Assembly: GCA_044507695.1 (NCBI GenBank)
Contig: JBIQJD010000022.1
Location: 1 to 38,420 of the forward strand
DNA from: JBIQJD01 sp044507695
GTDB lineage: Bacteria; Bacteroidota; Ignavibacteria; Ignavibacteriales; Ignavibacteriaceae
Reading direction: 5' to 3'
Length of the DNA stretch: 38,420 nt
Position 1 is the stretch's first letter, and every line of letters begins with the position of its first letter. A program made the translations under genes and the position numbers. The notes beneath the pieces are model-generated. The model saw only the letters and a program-made list of their open reading frames with translations. It was not told where the DNA came from and did no database searches. Positions 1 to 7,121 of the stretch are shown here, in pieces.

Positions 1-2
1 CA

Positions 3-2366
3 AAACCGAAAAACGTTCAGATAAATATGTATAACTATCACTATCCCCGGAAACCATATCCTGGACATAATGCTTATAGCGCCACATGGCAGACTGACAA
101 TATAAATTATGTAACAAATGAGTTGGCAAGAATTAATCAATTTGATGAAAATTTTGCCTTCTCAACACAAGCCGGAGCTTATTATAAGATAGACACAAAT
201 AATTGCACCATTGCGGATACCTTATTAACTATGCTCTCAAAAAAACAGTTACTATACCATGTAAATCTCGGCTTGCTATACGGAGCAAAAGAAATAAGAC
301 TTGACCCATATTTTTCTGTTTACCATTCTGTCTGCACTTCTGTTTTGTCAACAAATGGTTTAATAAATATTAGTGGAAATCCTACTTCATTGTGGTATAC
401 CTTCCGGGATACCATCTCTCCAAGATTAAGCGGAACATTTGGTCAAACATTAAAAGTATTAATTCAGCAATCACAACATCCGGCGCTTGATATTGCAGTA
501 ACATCTACTATAAGTCAGCAATTTGTAGACAAAATTGAATTTACTTCAGGCTCAGGTGATGGTATTATTGACCTTGGATTTTTTACTGATGAAGAAGATA
601 CAGATAAAAAATATTTTATGGCAATTAACCGCTACTACAGCAACAGGGAAAATTTAAAATTTTCTTTTCAAAACTTAAGCACATATAAAAACTGGGAAGT
701 AACAGATTTAGTTGATACTATTAAAACAACTATTCTGGCAGATGTAAATAATAAAGGAGTAGTTTACGATACTATTTCACCAGGTGATGGACGATTATAT
801 AGTGTTCTGCCTGTTCTGATTTACGGCGGATCACTTAAATACAATGAAACATTGAATTCAGAAATTGATCTAAAAGAAGAGTTGATAGTTGAAGCAGGTG
901 CCACATTAACAATAAATAATACTTACAATGTATATAAAAATATAACAGTAAAACCAGGCGGAAAATTAGTAGTTAATGCCGGAAAAAGAATGAATTTCTT
1001 AAATGGTTCGCGACTTATTATACAGGGAGAAATTGTTGCAAATGGAACCACAAACAATAAAATAATTTTTGATTTCATAGGCCAGGATGCTCAAAGATAT
1101 AACGGTATTAGATTGGATTCTGCATCTACAGCCACACTTAAATATTGCGAAATAACAGATGCCTTTGTTGGTGTTTTAGTATCTAAAGCGGAACCGTATA
1201 TAGAAAATTGCGAAATATTTTATTGCAACGATGGTTTGTATTTATATAAATCAGATTATCAGGTTACAATGTATACCGGCACAAAAATCTGGAATAATAT
1301 TATTCATGATAATAGTAGTTCAGGAATTAATCTTTTAGAATCTTCTCCCCAGATTTCAGGGAATGAAATTTATAACAATCCTATAGGCATAAAATCAATT
1401 TCAGGAGGCGGTATATTTGGTGAATTAGGTGATCCTGGTGCAAATGATATCTATGATAATTCTATATCTGTTTATGGTAGTTATAGCGGCTTTGAACTTG
1501 GGACTGAATATCCTTCTGATTTTTTCGGCGGATATAATACCATCATAGGAGACACGTATCATATAAAATTAGAAAATGGTGGATTAACAAAAGCCGAATT
1601 AAATTGGTGGGGATCAAATCCGCCAAATAGCAGCAAAATTTTAGCACAAAGCGGTAGCTCGATCGATTATACTCCATATTTGACTTTTGCAACCACTACA
1701 GATAATCCAGGGCATACATATGATATTGCCTTATCAAAAACTAGTTCAAAAAGTAATCTTACTAAATCAAGCCCGGCAAATAAAAATACTAATATAGAAG
1801 TGGTTGATAACACAACGAGTAAATTAGTCTCAGCATCAGAACTTCTTTCAGAAGCCAGATTATTATTCCTGAAAAATGAACCGGACCAAGCGTGGCAAAT
1901 ATGCAAAAGCATTTTATCTGAAGGTGTTATTTCAGCCAGTGAAAAGTCATCTTCAATTATTCTAAGCACATTGTACCTGCTAAAGATGTTCAATCATAAA
2001 TTAGATATTAATGAGTTGCAGACTTCATTAACTTCACTTTCAAATGCAGAAAATAAAGATGGAGTTCATGGATATGCAGAAATACTATTGGCAGATATAG
2101 CAGCTGATAATCTGTTAGAGGGGCGAGGCGATTATCTGAAAAAAATGGATGAAATTATATCAGAATATGAAGGTAGTATCAAAGAATTAGCAATGTTTAA
2201 GAAATTTGTTTACTGCTATTTTGAAATAAATAATTACAAGAGTGCTAAAGAAATATCTGAGGAGATGAGCAGATTATTTCCATCATCAGAGTTGACAAAA
2301 GAAGCGGCTTCAATATTAGGAGAAAACTATGGGATAGAAAAAAAGTTAGTTTCTCAATCCATCTAG
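3..2366 (+). CDS. Secreted right-handed beta-helix protein with TPR-like tail, 5' partial
   Basis: The reading frame is open to the left edge of the window, so the ATG at 27 is probably internal and the gene begins upstream. Counting from that ATG, residues 1-270 look like the end of a larger extracellular domain. A motif GDGRLYSVLPV closes a beta-sandwich-like segment. Residues ~290-560 are a right-handed parallel beta-helix with NosD/PbH1-like rungs (IENCEIFYCNDGLYL, SGNEIYNNPIGIKS). A low-complexity Ser/Thr/Asn linker follows, and residues ~605-770 are helical and TPR-like. The frame stops at TAG 2364-2366, but the next 88 codons in the same frame encode a complete T9SS sorting domain. I infer a surface or secreted protein cut off from its sorting signal. 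The substrate is unknown. Confidence 0.75.
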   Translation, partial: KPKNVQINMYNYHYPRKPYPGHNAYSATWQTDNINYVTNELARINQFDENFAFSTQAGAYYKIDTNNCTIADTLLTMLSKKQLLYHVNLGLLYGAKEIRLDPYFSVYHSVCTSVLSTNGLINISGNPTSLWYTFRDTISPRLSGTFGQTLKVLIQQSQHPALDIAVTSTISQQFVDKIEFTSGSGDGIIDLGFFTDEEDTDKKYFMAINRYYSNRENLKFSFQNLSTYKNWEVTDLVDTIKTTILADVNNKGVVYDTISPGDGRLYSVLPVLIYGGSLKYNETLNSEIDLKEELIVEAGATLTINNTYNVYKNITVKPGGKLVVNAGKRMNFLNGSRLIIQGEIVANGTTNNKIIFDFIGQDAQRYNGIRLDSASTATLKYCEITDAFVGVLVSKAEPYIENCEIFYCNDGLYLYKSDYQVTMYTGTKIWNNIIHDNSSSGINLLESSPQISGNEIYNNPIGIKSISGGGIFGELGDPGANDIYDNSISVYGSYSGFELGTEYPSDFFGGYNTIIGDTYHIKLENGGLTKAELNWWGSNPPNSSKILAQSGSSIDYTPYLTFATTTDNPGHTYDIALSKTSSKSNLTKSSPANKNTNIEVVDNTTSKLVSASELLSEARLLFLKNEPDQAWQICKSILSEGVISASEKSSSIILSTLYLLKMFNHKLDINELQTSLTSLSNAENKDGVHGYAEILLADIAADNLLEGRGDYLKKMDEIISEYEGSIKELAMFKKFVYCYFEINNYKSAKEISEEMSRLFPSSELTKEAASILGENYGIEKKLVSQSI

Positions 2367-2633
2367 GAAAGTAAAGAACTAACTATCTCAAATTATCCCA
2401 ATCCATTTAATCCAACTACAACTATAAGATTTAGCCTGCCTGAAAAAAATGATGTGTCATTAAAAATATTTGATATTTTGGGCAGAGAAATAGTTGAGCT
2501 TGTTAATGAAGTTAAAGACGAAGGCATGCATTCTGTTAATTTTGATGCAAGCTATCTTTCAAGCGGATTTTATATTTATACTTTAAGCACAAGCAAAAAT
2601 AGCATCTCTAAGAAAATGCTGCTGTTGAAATAG
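2367..2633 (+). pseudogene. T9SS type A sorting domain separated by an in-frame TAG from the preceding gene
   Basis: Directly after TAG 2364-2366, and in the same frame, 88 codons run to TAG 2631-2633. They encode a full T9SS C-terminal domain: ISNYPNPFNPTTTI, then SLKIFDILGREIVELVNE, then LSSGFYIYTL and a basic KKMLLLK end. It closely parallels the C-terminus of the S8 peptidase at 34704-37574. There is no start codon with a ribosome site in front of it, so it is not expected to be translated alone. The domain shows no further damage. The stop is therefore a recent single-base change (for example CAG to TAG), a sequence error, or a readthrough site. Confidence 0.8.
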
Positions 2634-2649
2634 AAACTACTCAAATTAT

Positions 2650-2687
2650 AATAAAACCCAATTTCTTTTGAGAAATTGGGTTTTATT
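2650..2687. terminator. Bidirectional Rho-independent terminator
   Basis: A perfect 17-bp inverted repeat (2650-2666 and 2671-2687) has a TTTG loop. The plus strand continues with a T-rich run (TTTTATTTTTG) and the minus strand with a weaker TTTTATTATAATTT. It lies between the end of the beta-helix/T9SS gene and the convergent M49 peptidase gene and could serve both. Confidence 0.9.
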
Positions 2688-2766
2688 TTTGATTTGCTCT
2701 ATAAAAAGATTAAATCACAATATGATACTTAAAAATCCGGGTAAAATAAAAGCTAATTTTACTTTC

Positions 2767-4827
2767 TCAGTTTACCGGAAGAAATGAATAATTCTTTCCG
2801 TAATAAAGCATCTGCTCAACAAAATCTTTTGGATATTCAACTGTTACATCCACAATTTTACCGTCTTCCATTACAGGCTTCAGTACCGGCTGAATAAATC
2901 CTTTATATGGTGCAATGTTCAATTTGGAAAATCTTTCCTTCACTTCTTTATGAATTTCAAGATCAACCTTTACACCGTAATTCTCAATGAAATTCTTTGC
3001 AGCTTCAAAATCACCTTCAGAAGTAATGCGCTGAACCTCTTTTAAAAGCTGTCCGAATAAATTCCTGAGTTTCTGAAAATCATTAACTACAAAATAAGTT
3101 TTGCCATCACGTACTTTTTTCTCAATTACGTTTTCCGGCTGACCTTTTTCATAAACCCATTTTGCAATTGCCTGGCGGTTTCTCATGTGCGCCTGTTCAA
3201 TATTATTGCCAAGCTCAACCCTGTTTAACTGGTACTGAAGTCCGTTGCGGATGTACCTGATATATTCAGCTTTAAATGCTTCTTCATCAGGCATTATACC
3301 AATTTCAACGAGTTTTTTATCGGGCATATAATAAAGAGCAACAAGATCAGCTCTTGCTTCTTCAATTGGTGAACCGTAATTCTTTAAAGATAATTTTGGA
3401 GCACCAACGCCTTCATTTATTTTGCCGGATGCATGACCGATAACTTCATGCATATCTGTATGAAGGTGATCTGTTACTGTTCCATACTTTTCCATCAATT
3501 CAACTTCTTCATCGCTCCATGCAAATTCTTTAACCTGTTCTTTTGAAGAAGCCATGCTGTATGAATGAACAATGTTTCCAAGGCTTACAGATTTTGAACC
3601 GTGCTTAATTCTTATCCAGTTTGCGTTAGGAAGGTTTATACCTATTGGAGTTGTAGGTGCGGCATCACCGGATTCAACAACTACTGTAATTACCTTTGCC
3701 GATATTCCAACAACATTTTCTTTTTTGAATTTATCATCAATCGGTGAGTTATCTTCAAACCATTGAGCCTGTCTGCTTATTGCATCAATTCTTTTTGTGG
3801 CTTCAAAATCTTTAATTGAAACTACCGATTCAAAAGCGCCGCGGTAACCGAGCGGATCCTGGTACACTTCAATAAATCCATTTACAACATCAACAACGGA
3901 TGAAGTATCCTGTACCCAGAGAACATTATAATCATCCCATGTTTTTAAATCACCTGTTTTATAAAACTCAACTAATTTTTGCAGCGCAGCTTTCTGAGCA
4001 TCATTCTCAGCAACTGTTATTGCTTTTTCAAGCCAGCCTACAATTTTTTCAATTGCTGGTGAATACATTCCGTCAACCTTCCAAACCTTTTCAACAAGCT
4101 GTCCGTTTTCTTTAACCATCTTGCTGTTTAATCCGTATGAAATGGGACTTGGATCATCAGCCTTTCTTATCTTATTATAATATGCTTCAACTTCTTTTTG
4201 AGTTACGCCTTCATAAAAATTTACTGCAGAAGCTTTTATTACATCAACTCCGGGGTCAAGTACAATTTTTTTAGGAGCAACGTTCGGATCAAAAATGATT
4301 GGAGTTATTTCAGTAAGAAATTGATCTACTGTCTGCCCTTCTGTAAGCGGAAGGTCTGCCTGGTTTGCTTTCTTTACTGCTTCTGCAAAAAATTCTTTTG
4401 AGAATTCAGGCTGGAATTTATCAGATGCATAATGATGATGAATGCCGTTTGAGAACCAAACCCGTTTAGCGTAATCCATAAAGTTTTTATAGTCATCGCT
4501 GTTCTTATCACCGTTGTAACTGCTTACAATAGCTTCAAGAGTTTTTCTAACTTTCAGATTGTACTTGTAATTCTGATCATAAAAAATATCTCTGCCTGCA
4601 AGCGCAGCTTCATATAAATAATATACAAGTTCTTTTTGTTTTGCTGTTAACTGATCAAAACCGGGAATTTGGTAACGCAGAATTGCTACATCTGCAAACT
4701 GATCTACCTGGTATTGAAAATTTGTTTCATCTTCCTGCATTTGAGCAGATGAATCTTCCTGATTATTGCAGCCCATATATACCACTGTTGTTATTAAGAA
4801 AAGAAATGAGAAAATGTATTTGTTCAT
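2767..4827 (-). CDS. M49 family zinc dipeptidyl-peptidase (DPP III-like) lipoprotein
   Basis: This is a zinc exopeptidase of family M49, whose members remove dipeptides from peptide N-termini. The defining HExxGH motif is present as HEVIGH (H460, E461, H465). The second zinc motif EE(C/A)RA(E/D) is present as EEARAD at 489-494, with E490 the expected third ligand. The length of 686 aa matches bacterial DPP III proteins. The N-terminus is a lipoprotein signal with lipobox VYMGC and acylated Cys20, so the enzyme is probably anchored in the envelope and faces the periplasm or outside. This differs from cytosolic eukaryotic DPP III. The gene stands alone, with a 435-bp repeat-bearing gap upstream and only a weak ribosome site. 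Confidence 0.93.
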   Translation of the reverse strand: MNKYIFSFLFLITTVVYMGCNNQEDSSAQMQEDETNFQYQVDQFADVAILRYQIPGFDQLTAKQKELVYYLYEAALAGRDIFYDQNYKYNLKVRKTLEAIVSSYNGDKNSDDYKNFMDYAKRVWFSNGIHHHYASDKFQPEFSKEFFAEAVKKANQADLPLTEGQTVDQFLTEITPIIFDPNVAPKKIVLDPGVDVIKASAVNFYEGVTQKEVEAYYNKIRKADDPSPISYGLNSKMVKENGQLVEKVWKVDGMYSPAIEKIVGWLEKAITVAENDAQKAALQKLVEFYKTGDLKTWDDYNVLWVQDTSSVVDVVNGFIEVYQDPLGYRGAFESVVSIKDFEATKRIDAISRQAQWFEDNSPIDDKFKKENVVGISAKVITVVVESGDAAPTTPIGINLPNANWIRIKHGSKSVSLGNIVHSYSMASSKEQVKEFAWSDEEVELMEKYGTVTDHLHTDMHEVIGHASGKINEGVGAPKLSLKNYGSPIEEARADLVALYYMPDKKLVEIGIMPDEEAFKAEYIRYIRNGLQYQLNRVELGNNIEQAHMRNRQAIAKWVYEKGQPENVIEKKVRDGKTYFVVNDFQKLRNLFGQLLKEVQRITSEGDFEAAKNFIENYGVKVDLEIHKEVKERFSKLNIAPYKGFIQPVLKPVMEDGKIVDVTVEYPKDFVEQMLYYGKNYSFLPVN

Positions 4828-5262
4828 TTTACACCAATTGTTAATGATTTTTTATAAACAGCTAAATATAAATAATATTGTCTTTTCAGGTAAGGAATTT
4901 ATGATAACCGGAATTTTTTATTACTTGTTTAAATTGATTCCATTGAAGTAGTAATAAAGATCCCATGATTGTCTTTGCCGCAGTCCAAACCGTGGCAGAC
5001 AGAGAGGAGCGGGAAAAAAATAAAGAGTTTGAACAGATTAATCAGACATACTGATTGGATAAATGCAGACAATTTTGTTTTATCTTCAATCAGTTATGGT
5101 GTGGACTATGACTGCCACATCATCACATGATTGCGTCTGCCGCGGTCCAAACCGTGGCAGCCAGGGGAGAATGGAAAGGAAGAACATATTCTGAAAAAAA
5201 TATGGTGCGGGAACCATCACTGCCACAGCTTTTCCAATACTGTTTGTTGTTGTACACCAATA
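4828..5262. other. Intergenic region carrying palindromic repeats, no gene seen
   Basis: The 435 bases between the M49 gene start and the L,D-transpeptidase stop contain short open frames but none with a credible start or protein pattern. The half next to the M49 gene (4828-4960) is AT-rich and presumably holds its promoter. The half next to the transpeptidase gene (4964-5227) holds related palindromic repeats and is noticeably more GC-rich than its surroundings. Confidence 0.6.
4964..5227. repeat. Cluster of REP-like palindromic repeats
   Basis: Two copies of a ~46-base unit start at 4964 and 5126. Each begins CATGATTG and contains the near-palindrome TGCCGC(A/G)GTCC followed by AAACCGTGGCA (4976-4997 and 5138-5159), in which TGCC(A/G)C(A/G)GT can pair with ACCGTGGCA. 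Two further related modules, GGTG(T/C)GG ... ACTGCCACA, lie at 5098-5119 and 5204-5227. On the minus strand they read TGTGGCAG, the same core as the main copies. No coding capacity or terminal target duplication was seen. This is compatible with an interspersed non-autonomous element or REP family. Confidence 0.6.
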
Positions 5263-6264
5263 TCATGGTTTTTCACGTGCGGTAATTACCGAATCCCTTT
5301 GATTCTGCCTGTTGAGAATCAATTTCAGATTTGCATGTACTAATGAATCAAGTTTTGTCGTTTTTTCTTTTGTTGTATCGGGATTCTGCGGAAGGAAATG
5401 CCAGGGCGGTTTTCCGCCGAAGTTATATTCATCATAAATTATAACAGGTGTGCCGTAAGCAATTATATATTTTTCACCGGGAGATAAAATCCACTGCTCT
5501 GCCCAGTAATAAATCCATTTTGCATCATCAGCGGTAAGGCGCGCACATGCATGACTGGCTGGATAGCCGGGAAGATCAAATTCGTGAAGTGAAATTCCTG
5601 CAAAGTTATCGAGATTAAATGCCCACGGTAAAATCCATTCTTCATTTACAGTGCTTACCGTCCGTTTGGCTTTCCAGTTTGTGTGGTATAATCCGTTTGG
5701 AGTTGGGGTTGATTTTTTGCCGAGACTCGTTGGTCCCCATCTAACAAGCTTACCATTTTCATAAGCGGCAAACGCTTGTATGCGGTGAGAGAACAATAAT
5801 ATTTTTCTAACAGAATCTGCTGCAGCCAATCTTACTGGAAAAGGAGAATAGCGAAGAAAATCCCTATGAAACGAATCCGGAATAACAACAGAATCACGCC
5901 AAGAAAAATTTTTTGCATCCAAACGATTTAACGAAAGAATGATTTCTATTTCCTCAGGCTCAAACTGTTTTTTTAAACCGGTATAATTTACTCTGCCGCT
6001 ATCAGGAAAATAATGATAGGTTATTTTCAGTTTTTCCTGCTCCAGTTTCAAGAGAGAATCCTTAATTGCAGTTGAATCAATTGGCTGCTGTTCAACCGTT
6101 TTTATTTTATCAGATTCACATCCTGCAAAAAGAAAAAATACTGCTGCTGTAACAATTGAAACAAAAGAGAACATTCTTATCAGAATACCGGAACGGATGA
6201 ATTGCAGAAACACAAATAAATATTTTGATTGAATCATATTTTCAGAGAGTTGATTTTCTTTCAT
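5263..6264 (-). CDS. L,D-transpeptidase (YkuD family) lipoprotein
   Basis: A YkuD-type catalytic domain occupies roughly residues 140-275 and should cross-link peptidoglycan stems or attach proteins to them in the periplasm. The active-site pattern H-x(n)-S-H-G-C is present as LHEFDLPGYPASHACARL, with H227, H238 and nucleophile C240. The usual Gly before Cys is Ala here. A lipoprotein signal ends in LFAGC (Cys49). The first ATG leaves 30 residues before the hydrophobic stretch, so Met31 (codon at 6172-6174) may be the true start. Neither start has a good ribosome site. The tail after residue ~290 is charged and unassigned. The gene lies downstream of a (TCCANNNN)8 array. Confidence 0.85.
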   Translation of the reverse strand: MKENQLSENMIQSKYLFVFLQFIRSGILIRMFSFVSIVTAAVFFLFAGCESDKIKTVEQQPIDSTAIKDSLLKLEQEKLKITYHYFPDSGRVNYTGLKKQFEPEEIEIILSLNRLDAKNFSWRDSVVIPDSFHRDFLRYSPFPVRLAAADSVRKILLFSHRIQAFAAYENGKLVRWGPTSLGKKSTPTPNGLYHTNWKAKRTVSTVNEEWILPWAFNLDNFAGISLHEFDLPGYPASHACARLTADDAKWIYYWAEQWILSPGEKYIIAYGTPVIIYDEYNFGGKPPWHFLPQNPDTTKEKTTKLDSLVHANLKLILNRQNQRDSVITAREKP

Positions 6265-6300
6265 GAATTTGATTATAAATCATTATTCCTACTCAAATTC

Positions 6301-6364
6301 TCCATTATTCCAATCCTCCAACATTCCACTATTCCAACACTCCATTCCTCCAATATTCCATCAC
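6301..6364. repeat. 8-bp phased tandem repeat, (TCCANNNN) x 8
   Basis: Eight consecutive units without a gap each begin with an invariant TCCA followed by a variable tetranucleotide: TTAT, ATCC, ACAT, CTAT, ACAC, TTCC, ATAT, TCAC. On the minus strand, the direction of the flanking genes, the unit reads R-K-R-D-TGGA. It fills most of the 108-bp gap between the HAD gene stop and the L,D-transpeptidase start. The conservation of only half of each unit distinguishes it from an ordinary microsatellite. Confidence 0.85.
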
Positions 6365-6372
6365 TCTGCTTC

Positions 6373-6984
6373 CTAAATCCCTCTCTCTTTTAAATCTCCA
6401 AGCAGCTGCTGATAACTTTTAAACTGCACCGCATCCCAGCCGAGTTTTTTAGCACCTTCAACATAATCGCGCACATCATCAATAAATAAATGTTCATGCG
6501 GCGGTTTGTTTGTAAAATCTTCAACTGATTTGTAAATCTTTTCTTCCGGTTTAACGGAATTTACTTCATGAGATAAGATCAGTTTATCAAAGTGCCTGAG
6601 AAATTCATAATCCTTCCATCCATACTCACGGTGAATTGAATTTGTATTTGATAAGAGCACAAGCATATACTTCTTTTTTAATTCAGGCAAAAGTGAAGCA
6701 ACATCTTCATTCACGGTAAAGATTTCCGAGTAATACCGGCAGAAAGTATCCCTGTCAATCCTGTTCTCAACTGATTCAAGCATTGTGCGGATAAATTCTT
6801 CTTCCGGCAGATCACCCCGTTCAAAGCTGCGGTGAATTTCATAATTATTTTTGTAATACTCCCAGAATTTTTTCCCCAAACCTGGATCAATTTTATCAAG
6901 CTTTTCCAGTGCAGTATCATAGTTGAAAGGAATAAGTACATTGCCGAGATCGAAAACTATTACTGAATATTTTTTTGCAGACAT
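6373..6984 (-). CDS. HAD superfamily phosphatase (YihX-like)
   Basis: All four HAD motifs are visible in 203 aa. Motif I is VFDLGNVLI with nucleophile D12; the second Asp of the classical DxD is Gly, as in YihX-type enzymes. Motif II is LLSNTN near residue 108. Motif III is the Lys in VKPEEKIYK. Motif IV is LFIDDVRDYVEGA. The cap is a small helical C1 type between motifs I and II. Members dephosphorylate sugar phosphates or similar small molecules in the cytoplasm; the substrate cannot be read from sequence. The ribosome site is weak. The gene is followed on the minus strand by the 8-bp tandem repeat and may be co-transcribed with the L,D-transpeptidase gene. Confidence 0.88.
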   Translation of the reverse strand: MSAKKYSVIVFDLGNVLIPFNYDTALEKLDKIDPGLGKKFWEYYKNNYEIHRSFERGDLPEEEFIRTMLESVENRIDRDTFCRYYSEIFTVNEDVASLLPELKKKYMLVLLSNTNSIHREYGWKDYEFLRHFDKLILSHEVNSVKPEEKIYKSVEDFTNKPPHEHLFIDDVRDYVEGAKKLGWDAVQFKSYQQLLGDLKERGI

Positions 6985-7063
6985 ACTTCACTGTTGTTTT
7001 TTTGATTGTTAAGATAGAAAAGAATAATGAAATTATCTGAGGAATAGAATCTGGGGATTAACC

Positions 7064-7112
7064 AACCTCCGAGGTTTCCATAGTAATCCATACTCCGCTA
7101 ACCTCGGAGGTT
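7064..7112. repeat. Pair of inverted 13-bp palindromes followed by a T tract
   Basis: AACCTCCGAGGTT (7064-7076) and AACCTCGGAGGTT (7100-7112) are exact reverse complements, and each can also fold on itself. The second runs into nine T residues (7111-7119) on the plus strand, so the hairpin looks like a terminator in plus orientation. Both flanking genes are on the minus strand, however, and no plus-strand gene ends nearby. It may be a repeat-derived element or a guard against antisense transcription. Confidence 0.6.
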
Positions 7113-7121
7113 TTTTTTTAT

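Noticed and set aside
6301..6364. Short regular repeats suggesting a CRISPR-like array
   Set aside because: Units are 8 bp with 4-bp variable parts; there is no repeat-spacer structure of CRISPR size and no cas gene in the window.
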